Notes: generated by a model not told the origin, from the letters alone. A stretch of 49,550 nucleotides of DNA from Lingula anatina (GCF_001039355.2 NW_019776056.1:77127-126676); one strand, 5' to 3'. Shown: positions 35,656 to 47,518, numbered from the stretch's first letter. Translations and numbers: made by a program.

Positions 35656-35879
35656 TACCCCCCTTTACACTGGACGGCGTCCTTTCTGCGTCCTTTCTGC
35701 GACCATGAAATTTGGCATCGCTGTGGTCTTAATAAGGAGGCACAAGCATCGATTTTGTATCAGAATGAATGCTCAATGATCGGCCAGTTGTCGGCCGTAA
35801 AGTATTATAATTTTTTAACTCTCAAAAGGGGCCGTACTGCTGGACGCAGAAAGGACGCCGTCCAGTGTAAAGGGGGCTA
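35656..35879. mobile_element. 224-bp MITE with ~33-bp terminal inverted repeats
   Basis: The left end (CCCCCTTTACACTGGACGGC, continuing GTCCTTTCTGCG) and the right end (CGCAGAAAGGACGCCGTCC, continuing AGTGTAAAGGGGG) are almost perfect inverted repeats. The left end carries an extra tandem GTCCTTTCTGC. TA is present at both outer ends. No coding sequence. Confidence 0.85.
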
Positions 35880-35896
35880 AGATACTTCATGATACA

Positions 35897-36872
35897 TACC
35901 TAGGGATGTTATGTGACCGTGGCGATATGATGATCACTGAAGCCTGTCCATTTAGACAAGCTTCAGTGAAGATCGAGGGCAACCTCGAGCCGCTACCCAA
36001 AAATATCTCGCTTCACTCGACATTTCTGCGTAGCGTCTCTCGGAAAACTCGGATTTAACCTCGATGTAGTCTAGAATTTCACAACTACATATTGGTTAAA
36101 TCAGTCGAGGTCTCTTTAATGCTGGAAGTCAAAGACAGATTGATCATGAGACCTTCTTGCCATCAAGAGAATAGTGACGTTGCTTGCGTTATATACCGAC
36201 CAGCAGACACATTTTTAATCTCTCACACTCTTAAAAAATTAGCATAAACACTTCACGTTTAACAATTATTTATAATTTTATTACACTAAGTCATATCATA
36301 TGGTTATGGTTTGAAAAACGGGAATTAGTTTACATTTAAGCCACACGTGCGTACAAATTATTTGTAAATCTATAACTTTTTAAACGAGGGTTGTGTTATT
36401 TATCCGTTTGATTTTGACTATATTCCGTAACCGCCTCGTCGTCAGGAATAACAATGAAAACTAGAATTATTACTCCCGTGAACTTGTAATAAACATCCGT
36501 TTGCTTTTGACTATATTCCTAAACTGTCTCGTTGTCAGAAATATCACCAAAAAGTAAATTTCTTTCTCCTTTGCACTTGTGAAAAATTAGTTTGACTATA
36601 TCCCGGTCCGACGCTCCTTGTTTATCTGAAATGTCACTTAAAAGTAGAGATTTTGCCTTGGGATCTTTTTTCTGCAGCAGGTCCAGCTGGGTGTGGCTCA
36701 GCTGAGACGCGCATGGTCAGTGTCAACGATTGATTAAATACTTTTCACGCCAGTTGAACGTCCATGACAAGTATTTAGCAAAAATTGACCAAATTGGTCA
36801 GACATTACGTTAGAATTTGGCGGGAGGTGACCAGCGCACGTGGACGAGTTTATTTCATATAACATCCCTAGA
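35897..36872. mobile_element. ~975-bp element with CTAGGGATGTTATRTGA ends
   Basis: CTAGGGATGTTATGTGA near 35900 is matched in reverse by TCATATAACATCCCTAG near 36857. The interior has a hairpin at about 35934-35976 and three imperfect ~95-bp repeats at about 36402-36665, each with the TTTGACTATAT motif. Its right end lies in the duplicated block at 36721-37095, so the same right end occurs twice. Confidence 0.5.
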
Positions 36873-37095
36873 GCGTGATATAGGGTCACTTTATTCGGTT
36901 TTAGGGGNTGTCAACGATTGATTAAATACTTTTCACGCCAGTTGAACGTCCATGACAAGTATTTAGCAAAAATTGACCAAATTGGTCAGACATTATGTTA
37001 GAATTTGGCGGGAAGTGACCAGCGCACGTGGACGAGTTTATTTCATATAACATCCCTAGAGCGTGATATAGGGTCACTTTATTCGGTTTTAGGGG
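36721..37095 (+). repeat. Tandem duplication (187 bp) with an N at the junction
   Basis: 36721-36907 and 36909-37095 differ at about two positions and are joined by a single N at 36908. The near identity and the N suggest joined haplotypes or a gap-filling artefact; a true recent duplication is the alternative. Confidence 0.85.
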
Positions 37096-37108
37096 ATGTT
37101 TTAGGTAG

Positions 37109-37502
37109 TAAATAATGCACTGTCCACGAGCCCGATATCACGATAGCATGCCGAGCGCCAGCGAGGCATGCTATCGTGGATATCGGGCGAGGGGGTAACA
37201 GTTTTTGGTTGCGTGTGTATTGACAGAGACATGGGTCAGTGGGTTTCTGTGAGTAGTTGGCTGATTTCCTGCCCATCTTCCGCACGTGGCAGTCACTCCG
37301 TCTCATTTATTGTTTCGGTCCCTGCAATTCTTTTGTTTAGATATCAGCCCCGTGGTATGTATGATGAAATTATTGTATTTTGTCTCGGTATGTATGTTAA
37401 ATAATACACTGTCACCCTCTCGCGATATATGCCATGAACACCTCTCGCTGACGCTCGTGGTGTTATGGCATCTATCGCTCGGGTGACAGCTAGTGTATTA
37501 TC
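37109..37502. repeat. Paired long hairpins with a shared GAGCGYCAGCGAG loop
   Basis: Hairpin 1 at about 37129-37188 has a ~23-bp stem (GCCCGATATCACGATAGCAT...) around the loop GAGCGCCAGCGA. Hairpin 2 at about 37400-37502 has a ~44-bp imperfect stem (ATAATACACTGTCACC..., TGCCATGAACACC) around TCTCGCTGACGCTCG, the same loop motif in reverse. Both are preceded by AAATAATRCACTGTC. Likely a foldback element with two hairpin units. Confidence 0.7.
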
Positions 37503-38233
37503 TCCCAGTATATCACCACTCCATGGGGTAACTGCCTTGATTTTACTGACAAATTGACTTCATAGGATAAAATGCGACTTCATCTCCAAATAAGATATTG
37601 TTTGCGACTTCATGGGATGATGGTAAAAAAGTACCTGTATTGTTGGCCCTACATTTTGAAAGAAAGCGTTTTTTTTTTTCAAATATTATGTTTTTTGTAC
37701 TGTAAGTATTATCCAGCAAAATAAACTGTACGTTTTAATTATATTAACAAACTTGTATGAATGAATATATTGGAATTCTGTATTATCTGCGGTCTTTATT
37801 TTGGAAACCTGCTAATATGGCGTGGAGGGTGGGGGGGGGGGGATTACTTGTTAATTAACGTGGTTGATTTGTGATGTCAACGGGCTCGCAGGATATTGTA
37901 GCCGTATGAATATATTGTCTTCACTGGTGTTCGTCTATGATATGGTATATATATATTTTATATAAAATATTATAGAAAAAAATTGATTAATTGAAAAAGT
38001 TAAGTTGCAAAGTGGCTTGTGCCTCAAGTATATTGCTTATAATGCTTCCGCCTCACCCGAGCACTTAATTGATATCCTGTTACTTGGTTTTAATGCAAAG
38101 ATGAGAGCGTAAATTAGTTAATCCCAGCCACAGCCTGGAGAGTCATTCCACAAGAAAGTTGTTAAGCCGCAGTTTACAGCCAAAGAAATATGTAAACGCA
38201 ATTTGCAACTGTAATGCAGTTTCTTTTAGGTAG
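37503..38233. other. Intergenic; poly-G run
   Basis: Poly-G at about 37831-37842. No exon recognised. Confidence 0.3.
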
Positions 38234-38858
38234 TTAAAGTCATAATAACTCTTCGTTTTGGCAATTTTCCCGTACTTACCAATGGTCAACGACCCCATTT
38301 CTGTATTCAAAGTTAGTCCAGGTTTTTTTGCCTAAACGCTTGGTTTTTTGTCAAAATCTCTTAAGAGATTTTAACTGACGGAGCCCTCTCTGACGAGCGG
38401 GGTTTTCTGATGACCTACTTAAAACCGCGGGAAAAGCAGACAACAACAACACTTTATTACAATAAAATAAGATTCATACGATATAATCGTACGCGTCTTA
38501 TTGCTCAGAATGCATTTATTTCTACAAAGTGTGAAGTTCTGGGCTTTTCGTTACCCGACACACAGTACAAAAACTCGCAACTTACGTCTGAGGATTGTGT
38601 CATGCGCCTGCTATATCTTATCCCGCCACATGCTATTTTGGTCTCGTAGCACGCGAGAATCCGCGTGATGCGCCAACATCCTTGGCAACGGATGCCTTGA
38701 CGACCGGGAAGAAAGGCACCGAAAGCCCTATTGACAAGCACAGTTTTTAGTTTTACTACAATAACAGCCGTTTTAGTGGTGAAATGCAATATAATATATT
38801 TCTATGTGTTGTTTAGAATGCATTTTGAATCTCAAAGGAAGAGTTATTATTGCTTTAA
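38234..38858. mobile_element. TTAAAG...ATAATAACTCTTC inverted-repeat element, longer copy
   Basis: The ends TTAAAGTCATAATAACTCTT and, reversed, TTAAAGCAATAATAACTCTT are inverted repeats. The flanking thirds match the 46277-46614 copy (TTACCAATGG, TTCAAAGTTAGTCC, AAAATCTCTTAAGAGA, CTGCCGTTTT-like). About 290 bp in the middle (about 38390-38740) are absent from that copy. Confidence 0.7.
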
Positions 38859-39560
38859 AACGATTTGAAATATAATATAGATAGAATTGGGATGGGAATC
38901 GCGGATTGCCTCGACACCGTGGGTTGAATCTAGTGTTTGGCCCAGAGTGGATGATTTATATTTTATACATGTCGCAATTCCTGTCATCTCCCCTGGAACA
39001 CAAGAATCAGTTTTAATTGGATTCCTTGACCTACATTCAAACACATGGCTCTATCTGTTTAGTGTTGTGTGTAGTGCCCTTCTGTTTCTCGAGGGCCCAT
39101 TCACATTCATAATGACAGTTTTATGAATCCCCATTCATATGCCAGACATTCCTACCCTACACGTTTTCATTATGAATATAGTTCAGAAAGGGGGGGGAAT
39201 GGAAGGAGGAGGGGGATTTTGACTGAAAGCTGTCTTTGGTCACACTGATATCAACTGAATTTTTCAAACCCCCAGTAATTTCATACATACCTTACGTTTG
39301 TCTTGTCCTCTCCGATGCTTGCCACCTGCCTGCCAGCCAGCTAGTGTTCCATATGTGCTATTTCAACTGTTTGACACATGTCACAGGCCAGATCCCAATC
39401 TAGCTCACTTCCTAAGTGGCCCAGTCCACATCCCTATTGTGAGGTGGACTAGATTTGGATCTGGCTTGTGACACATGCATATATATCTATTTATCTTGGT
39501 GTCGCAGTTGGTATACCGTGTATATATATCACGCACATTCGGACCCTCGCTCTAAATTTA
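38859..39560. other. Intergenic
   Basis: An inverted pair around AGATCCCAATCTAGCTCACT (about 39392) and GGTGGACTAGATTTGGATCT (about 39442) gives a small hairpin of ~80 bp. No coding exon recognised. Confidence 0.35.
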
Positions 39561-41212
39561 TACAACATTGGTCAAATAGGATGTCCCACCCCCAGTTTCA
39601 TTTATAAATGATCACATCACCGGAGTTAATTGCTATGAATGGTGGTTTTTTCATTTCAGATACAATAACTAAGATGATTAGTGGTACAGAAAGTACAAAC
39701 TAGCGGTTAAGATATCCATATTTAATACCATTTATTCACATTTATTACATGTACCCCCTCAAATCCGATGTTCCACTGTCATTTCCACGGAGGTAAAAAA
39801 ATGCCCTATAAATTGAAATGACACCCCCAAATGTCACCAAATTAACATACATTCAGCATTAGGGTATGCTCATTAAAGGTCACGTGTCTATTAGCGTGTG
39901 TGTTTACCGCGCTCTGTAATTATCTACTGTAGACGGCGCCACTGCCTTCAACAAGGGTAACAATTCTGTTTTGTGGAATATTGTCCCATGTTTCCTAAAA
40001 AGCTTGGCGGTATTGGTCCGGACTATTTGGAATTTGGTTCTCCTCTGGATTGCACACTTCAATTCATGCCACAGATGCTCAGTAGGTTAATTTTATTCTA
40101 AGATGGTTTCTCCATAGGGGTTCTGCAACAAATCACTCACCACATGAGAACTGTGTGCAAGTGTGCTGTCATGAAAAAGCCTGGATCCCCTCCGAAGTCC
40201 CCTCTTGAAGATGGAATGAGGTATCAGTTGAGAATGCTAGGTTCAGTGACCCCTTAACTACCAGAACTTGGGTCAACCATCATTAGGAACAAGTTGGCTT
40301 TGCTGAAGAATCAAGGTATTTCTTGTATAGCTTCGATGGTGAAATTAGGACCCGTAGACATGTTGTAGATGCTTTTTGGTAGGTTTGTGCAGGATAATAT
40401 CGCCTGAGGTTTCAGGTCATTCCACGTTTGGAGAGAATTCCAAGCCCATGGTTTCAGTGCATTGTTCTATTCGGAAAAGAACGATATTGGGGCAATTCAC
40501 TGAAACATTCACAACAAATACCTCACTCCATTTGCAAGAGGTGACTTCAGGGATAATGCAGGCGTCATCATGGAAATGCTCACAACGCCCGTCTGCTGAG
40601 TGATTTGTTGCAGAAACCCAATGTTCAGAGGATGGAGCAACCCTCTTTGAGCCATGTTATTAATCTTACTAAACATCTGTGGCATGAATTGAAGTTTGCA
40701 ATGCAAAGGAAAACGTAACTGCTAATAATCAGGACAACCTCCCCCAAGCTCTTTCGAAAGAGTGGGACAATATCCAAGAAGCAGAATTGTTATCCTTGTT
40801 GAAGGCAGGCCGCGCCACCTACAGGAGGTAATTACAGTACATGGTAAACACAAACGCTATTAGACAAGGAGCCTTTAACGAGCACGCCCTAATGCTAAAT
40901 GTGTGAACATTTGGTCACATTTGGTGGTGTTATTTCAATTAAATGGACATTTTACCTCTTTGAAAATCACAGTGAAACGTCGGATTAGAGGGGGCACATG
41001 TAATAAATGTGAATAAATGGTATTAAATATTGATATCTTCACCGCTTGTTTGTATTTTTTTTTTTTTTTTTTTTTTTGTATAACTAATCATGTTAGTTAT
41101 GGTATTTGGAATGAAAATCACTGTTTATAGCAATCTTCTCCTGTGATGTGATCATTTATAAATAAAAGCACATGATACTGAAGGTGGGACAACCTTTTTG
41201 ACCAATGTTGTA
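39561..41212. mobile_element. Inverted pair of Tc1/mariner-like copies (foldback structure)
   Basis: The outer ends are inverted repeats (TACAACATTGGTCAAA at the left, ACCAATGTTGTA at the right). Left arm ~39561-40190 and right arm ~40555-41212 are ~600-bp reverse copies of the same transposon 3' half. Plus-strand pieces at 40563-40705 read ARLLSDLLQKPNVQRMEQP and KHLWHELKFAMQRK; the minus strand of the left arm reads SSHVVSDLLQNP and PTEHLWHELKCAIQRR. These resemble the C-terminal DDE region of Tc1/mariner transposases (the SPDLNPIEHLWDEL segment). A helix-turn-helix-like piece (KLALLKNQGISCIASMVKLG) lies at about 40290-40350. All frames are broken. Confidence 0.75.
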
Positions 41213-41485
41213 CACTGATCCACACGTATTTTTAGACTGTAGATTTAGCCTTATAATTGAGTGATTTATCACTTTCTTGTATTATCATTTTATCATTTTT
41301 GAAAGAGCATATATGTTACAAAACAATACTTACATTACGTTCCGTTATTGTATTGTATTGTATTGTATTGTATTGTATTGTATTGTATTGCACAGCATGC
41401 CGTTGCGTTACGTTTCGTTATGGCACATTACATTACGTTACGTTACATTACATTACATTGCATTACATTACATTACATATTATAA
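41213..41485. repeat. (GTATT)n and ACGTT/ACATT-rich tract
   Basis: About ten GTATT pentamers at 41347-41390, then CGTTA/CATTA-rich sequence up to the exon 2 fragment. This mirrors the layout of intron 1 in the intact PAN-jacalin gene at 44186-44359, so it is probably the end of a duplicated intron 1. Confidence 0.75.
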
Positions 41486-41577
41486 GTGCCAGCGCCATGA
41501 TTCGGTCCTTATGTTGAAGTGACAGAGGATGACTCCCAATACAATGACGCTGCTATCGCTAGGGCCGGGAAGATCAA
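41486..41577 (+). pseudogene. Broken copy of PAN-jacalin exon 2
   Basis: It starts with the same acceptor context (AAG|TGCCAGCGCCATG) and carries ACTCCCAATACAATGACGCT and CTATCGCTAGGGCCGGGAAG as in exon 2 of the intact genes. An 11-bp deletion after CCATG and a changed GAAGTGACAGAGGATGAC segment disrupt the frame, and the exon's end and the splice donor are missing. No exon 3 or 4 follows before the (TA)n tract. Confidence 0.85.
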
Positions 41578-41629
41578 TTGGCGGCGGTTTTTACAAAAAT
41601 TAAAAACACGATTAGACGTCGTAGTTATC

Positions 41630-41636
<7 letters not shown>

Positions 41637-41683
<47 letters not shown>
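41637..41683. repeat. (TA)n microsatellite
   Basis: About 23 TA units directly downstream of the exon 2 fragment. Confidence 0.85.
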
Positions 41684-41689
<6 letters not shown>

Positions 41690-41998
41690 AAGTCCCTGTC
41701 ACCTCAACCTATCTATCTATAACAGGTTACCAAGAACTGTTAACTCCATCACATTTACAGAAACTTATTCATCCTAATGTTAGCTGACCTTGCAAGGAAT
41801 TCAGTTTATTGGAATGTAATTCTGAATAACAAGTTAAGAAAATTCACTAGTTAACTAAAGACACAAAACAACAATTACTTTTACTTTAAAACCATTTTGT
41901 TATTATTTTGATAAATTTAGTTACAGTATTGATAAACACGTTTATCACGTTTTCAATAATTAATAATATTTTAAATTACAATCCATAACTGCAAGGTT

Positions 41999-42165
41999 GT
42001 GTCATTGACCAAAATACAACGTTGAGTCAACGTCACATTATGACGGTGTTTCGACGTGGCTGGATCAACGTTGATTTGACTTTGAATTTAGGTAGATGAA
42101 CGGCAATTCAACGTATCAACCTGTTTTCAACGTTAATCCAACGCAACAATGCCTGCTGGGGGTGC
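41999..42165. repeat. CAACGTTGA-motif element
   Basis: Repeated self-complementary CAACGTTGA and TCAACGT motifs (about 42019, 42066, 42108, 42129) and the terminal AATGCCTGCTGGG. Short repeats of this kind occur in several animal genomes; the family name is not assigned. Confidence 0.6.
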
Positions 42166-43378
42166 ACATATCCCTTCAGATCTGTAGTATTTAGGGTTTG
42201 CCAGAAGGCTGGGATACAATCCAAAATTATGTTGTGGAGAAGGCTGTTTCTATGCCTCATATTTACCAACATAAAGTGATGATAGTATAAGATCAGAATT
42301 GTTTTGGACAGCAAACCGGATTGATTATCCATTGTTTCTTATAAATTTCTTTATTCTCATATTTTTATATTTTATATAATGTAACTATTGCAGTGCGTTC
42401 TATACAAGGTCCATATCACTCATATAATAACATGAAGTACTTTTTTTGATGAATTAATTTCACTGTCATACAGATCATTAGCAATAACTGTTATGGTGTA
42501 TATTTCATTTTCATTCAGTTTTTATCTTTAGCTTATCATTATTTTGGGAGAATTTATACCTTATATATTTTATGGTCATTGAAAATATTCCAAAAAGCTA
42601 TTAAGAGTGCCTTTATAAATGATATTTTTCTTACTGTAACGGCTTTCAGCATTTTTTTACTATTCTTTACAGAGCATTTTACACAATGTATGTTAATTGG
42701 TCCTCAATACAGTTATTTAGACCAACAAATGCTGGTCCAGGAAAAAGTTACATAAAATGAATAAATATCCTGAAACAAGTTGCCCTAGTTACAAGACACA
42801 TAAATAGAGGAGTGAAATCAGGGAAGACTTCTGTGAAAAAATACTATAATACACCACCCCTCCCTCTCTTTTCTAGGATTAAAAAAATACAATTTTTCCC
42901 ATTTACTTGTGATACACCACAAGTATTTCACATCATAGAAAATCATTGATGTACTATATATACTGAAACAAGTTGTTCTGATTCATTAAAGTGCATAATA
43001 TATATATCTGGTTACATCCCCCACGTATAACGCATTCAAAATACTACATGTAAGTAACGATGCCTCAAACCAAAAAATATTTCTTTACGCAACATATATA
43101 CGTAAAAAGCTTTTAAATAGCGAATTATCTTTAAAAAATTGACTATGGGCACTTTGCCAGTAATTACCAGCACTCATTCTTTAGCCATGAAGACGATTTT
43201 GTAAGTCAAAACATTTTATAACGAAACCGGCCCACATCAATTTTTTTTTAATATGGACCTTTTACAATGAAATCTTCGTGCACCTAGGTAAAAATTTTAC
43301 CCAAACTTTCTCTGCCTAAAAATCTCGTACGCGTGCACCTGCGTCTGGTGACTGTGTGGTGGTCAAATTATGTGAAAT
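42166..43378. other. Intergenic, AT-rich
   Basis: A partial relative of the 27540/32280 dispersed block lies at about 43258-43325 (CAATGAAATCTTCGTGCACC). Nothing coding recognised. Confidence 0.3.
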
Positions 43379-43878
43379 CATTATAATGTCACGGATGTAC
43401 AGGTATAGACTTGCAAGGTACCTGACAATTACTTTGGTTTTTCACGCGCATATATGTTGACATTGTCAAAAACATCTATTCAATCATTTATTTGAGTCTG
43501 CGTTTTTGGCCGTATCCGGTATCCGTATCCGATATCCGTAACCAGCTGGCAGTGTTAGTGTGCGGAAGTGTATCGAAGCTTTGGTCCGGATATGACGTGA
43601 ATTTAGTCTATCAATTTGCCTGTTCCTATAGAACCCATACAAACGCTTTAATTTTATTCTATATTCTATATTCTATATTCCAACAATAATAGAAGTTAAT
43701 TACAGGCGTCTTTGATTTGTATCCTGTTTCATATTTGTCTCGCCTTGATCTGAGCCTCAATTCGGCAAATTTTCCATAGCCACACGGTAAATACGTATTC
43801 GATTGACCACGTCTCTGAAGAGAACGCGAGCTAGGCGGTGAATTCCACATTTAAAGAACACAGAAACTCCTTGACAGT

Positions 43879-46800
43879 ATGGCTTGTTGTTCGGCACTGA
43901 AACCACTAGGCGCGACCTTTCTTTTCTTTTTGTCATCATTTAGTGTCACTGTCAGGGAAGGACGGTTCAATGTGACAAGTGGACTGCGGGGAGCAGGGAC
44001 CGTGGTTGACACTCAGCATGAGTCCAGTGTTGTCGAGTGTGCCGATCTCTGCAGAGGGAAGGTTATATGTTCTGGAGCTAACTTCCACAGTGTCAGTAAA
44101 ACCTGTGAGATCTATGCTAATGCCAGTGCTGGGAATACTACCGCGGATGACCGTGATGCTGATGAAAAGGATTGGGTGAATTTAGGTATTTTCTTCAACC
44201 TGCCTCGTACACGTATGAAATGAATATATAATATTACAAAACAATACTAACGTAACGTTATTGTATTGTATTGTATTGTATTGTATTGTATTGTATTGTA
44301 TTGTATTGCTTGGCGTTGCATGGTACGTTATATTATATTATATTATATTATATTACAAGTGCCAGCGCCATGTGACGTTATATTCGGTCCTTATGGTGAA
44401 GTGACAGAGGGAGACTCCCAATTCAATGACGCCGCTATTGCTAGAACCGGAAAGATCACAGGATTCAGAGTTCAACATGGACTACTCATAGACGGGTAAG
44501 AGAGCGCTCCCATAAACGCATCGTACTAGCTAGATCGATATAACTCTTGGGGGACTCTCACTAAATTGCATTCAGTATATGTGGCCGCCTAGATACTCGG
44601 GGGTGTGTGCCAGACATTGAATCTGATTACGCTTAAAGAACCCTAACTAGAACCCCCGTAGAGCTAGATCATCCAAGCTAGTACAGTGCGTTTATGGGAA
44701 CCCAGTCTAAGGTGGTATTTTCAAAGGTAAATAAAACGATTTTTTGCCAGGATAAAAGCTTAGTTTTTATCTGCTTCACTTTGAACTGACTAGAATATCC
44801 CACGTTGAATATTAATACTTAAACTGCTATTAGTTAAAAAGGCTTGCGATTTGAATGGCGTGGAGGCAAATCATTGCAAGAAATGGAATTCGAAGCGTCA
44901 AGACTTGTACAAGTTTAAAAATGGCATGAAGTTCATTCACACCGATAGGGGTCAAAAGATTAATACTTTTCACCAAACCAATATATTTATAATTTCTTTT
45001 CGTTTTGTTTTATTTTAGACTTCAGTTTTTTTACCAAGGGAGAGAAGGTCACTTAGCAGGGGGTCTCGGCGGCGTGGAGACAATAAAGCACTTCGCCCAG
45101 AATGAATACATCAAAAGGTGTGTACATTGTAATGTGCCATAAATTTCGAACAGTTAAAAATGATTTAATTTGGGAAAAGATCATTTTGGAGGAAATTCAT
45201 GAAAAGGAGGTGCTAAGTACTTCCAAACGTTCGAATTTTATGGAATTCTGTCAATTTTAACCGGAAGGTGTCTGTTCGTCGCAAGGCCTTATGTTACCTT
45301 CTCCCAACGATCTATTTAGAGTTACCAAAATGTATGATGTATGATATGTGAATGTCGGTAATTGCGACCCAAGGGATACACGTACTTTCACGTGATCACT
45401 GTGTACGGCCCAAGGTGCTAGATAACGAGCAGTACTGTTGGCTAGGGATGCAAAGCAGCATCATTATCAGTAGTGTCGTTCTTTAAAAGCGATTCTGGCA
45501 GCCAGAAACTAGTGTCGTTTTTTGAGTTATCCACGGATATCCACGATATTTGGTAAAGAGACTTCATTAGCCAAAGAGTGAGACGAGAACGCAATTTTTG
45601 TATGGTCAGCAGAACCTTCGCAATCGGCGCGAAACGAGAAAGCAATTCTCATATTTGTTCAATGGCTTTCGTTTGCGGAAGATCGTCAGCGGAAGATTGT
45701 TATCTATTGTTTTTAACTCTCCTTCCGCATTGAAATTGATTTAATTTTTTTTTTTTTTTCATTTCATTTTTACCACACAGCCTGTTTCCCAATTCTGAAA
45801 AAAAGTTTTTGTTCTGGGAGAAATAATAAAATGGCCGGAATGTATTTTACTTTAACTGATGATTTTACTACGGGTAAAAACCGAGCTATGATATTTGGCA
45901 CATTTAATTTAATCTGCCCTTTATCTGTTTGCGTAAGTCTACATTTAGCCGTACCTGGGAAATTCGAAAATATGTGCGTACAATTTTTAAAGGTCTGGTT
46001 ACACCCCTGAGCGATCCTAGCAAGACGAAAAGGCAATTTTCATATTTGTTCAGGGGACTTTGTTAGCGAAAGATCGTCAGCGGGAGATCTTGAGCGATCC
46101 AAGCGAGACAAGATAGCAATAATGGTAATCTTTATTGCAGCTCTTAATATTGCTTCTTTTGTTCTGTTACTGAAGTCCCTACTGTAAACAATACTATTGT
46201 GCGCCTCAGCAAAACCACCGATCACTATCCCACACCGAGTACTCCGGGAAAGAAACGACATCGCGACAGTGCAACTCTTAAAGTGATAATAACTCTTCGT
46301 TTCGGCCAAAAAATGAATTTTCCTGGAGTAAACAACAATTTTCTCATACTAACCAATGGTAAATGAATCCATTTTTACATTCAAAGTTAGTCCCTGGTTT
46401 TTTTTCTAAAAAGTTTGGCTTTTTGTTAAAATCTCTTAAGAGAGTATATCCATCAATGGAGGTCACATGGTCTAAAGACAAGCTCAGATAGCAGAATAAT
46501 AGCTATAACTGCCGTTTTTGTGGTAAAATGGAATATATTATATTTCTATGAGATATTCACAATGTTTTTATTGTGAAATATATATCTCATATGAAGAGTT
46601 ATTATCCCTTTAAGTGATTCTCCTGTTATCTTTATGAATGGTGATGACGATGTTGTTTAGCGTCCTAAACGTAGTACTCAGGTAAAGGTTCGCTAGGGCA
46701 ACATTGCCGACTGTTAGATCATTATGAGCGCGAAAATAGCCCAATGGCCGATTTTAAGGTGTACGAAATTCACGAAAATCAAGATCGCGCAAAACTGCTT

Positions 46801-46908
46801 ACTGGTCGAAATTCATGGCACATTACCGTAATAATAATAATTATAATAAAAATAATAATTATAATAATAACAGATAGCCCTAACCCTAACCTTTCTTCAT
46901 CAAGTGTG

Positions 46909-46950
<42 letters not shown>

Positions 46951-47518
46951 TTTACAGAGATAAAATCCATATTGCAAAGTGTTATGAGAGAAGAATATCT
47001 GTGAAAGTACAAGTACAATTAACATTCATAAGAGTCCTTTAAATGAATTACTGATTATACAAACACGAAAGAATAATATGTTATATACTGTAGAACCTTT
47101 TCAATCCCCCTCGTCTGCTTGAGATTTGCTACTTCTCCACATCATTGCATGTACTTTACTGTCTTTAACTGATCTGGCCATTTTGCATATGAACTTTTAA
47201 GTGTCAGTAAATGCATTAAAATGCTCGATAGTAAAATTGGAATGTTGAAAAGTCCTCTCCAATGTTTTTTTATATGCCACTCTTAGGGTCTACCTCGAGA
47301 CTTTCTACGATGCAGCTTTGCGCGGTCAGGCGGTATTTAATATTCTGCAGTTCTTCACCAATCGACAGACCTACGGACCGTACGGAATAGTCGGGCACTT
47401 TCCTCAGGCCAATGCATCAGAGGTGGAATTTGAAGCCAGCCGACCTCTCCACCACGTATCTGGAGTACAAGGCACACGACTTTTAAAAGGTTTGGCGTTT
47501 CATGTGGAAAAATGTTAG
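43879..47518 (+). CDS. Secreted PAN/Apple-jacalin lectin, copy 2 (four exons)
   Basis: Exons: 43879-44185, 44360-44495, 45019-45117, 47287-47518; 774 nt, 257 residues plus stop. Junctions are GT-AG with phases 1, 2, 2, identical to copy 1. Signal peptide ~1-24; PAN/Apple-like domain ~35-96 (VECADLCRGKVICSGANF, TCEIYANAS); jacalin-like domain ~108-257 (IFGPYGEV, ITGFRVQHGLLIDG, LQFFYQGREGHLAGGLGG, EYIKR, ILQFFTNRQTYGPYG, LLKGLAFHVEKC). Compared with copy 1 it has three extra residues (DRD) in exon 1 and scattered substitutions, mainly in exon 4 (TFYDAALRGQA, IVGHFPQA) and in the loop after GREG. Both copies keep open frames and splice sites, so both may be functional. The two genes point away from each other, so each has its own upstream region. 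Confidence 0.9.
44261..44356. repeat. (TATTG)n and (TATTA)n pentamers in intron 1, copy 2
   Basis: About nine TATTG units at 44261-44306 and several TTATA-type units at 44330-44356, ending at the exon 2 acceptor. Much of this 174-bp intron is pentamer repeat. Confidence 0.85.
46277..46614. mobile_element. CTTAAAG...ATAATAACTCTTC inverted-repeat element (338 bp)
   Basis: The ends CTTAAAGTGATAATAACTCT and, reversed, CTTAAAGGGATAATAACTCT are inverted repeats. It sits in intron 3 of PAN-jacalin copy 2 and is absent from copy 1. Relatives at 38234-38858 and 16386-16416. Confidence 0.8.
46829..46951. repeat. (AAT)n microsatellite in intron 3, copy 2
   Basis: Two AAT/AAT-TAT-rich tracts with an ACCCTAACC-containing spacer between them. 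The second (46913-46951) ends just left of the point where homology to intron 3 of copy 1 resumes. Confidence 0.85.

Noticed and set aside
46878-46893. Telomere-like ACCCTAACC text
   Set aside because: Only about two imperfect units between AAT tracts; no array.
46744-47018. Frames rich in Asn or Leu/Ile runs
   Set aside because: Translation of (AAT)n tracts in intron 3 of the PAN-jacalin gene.
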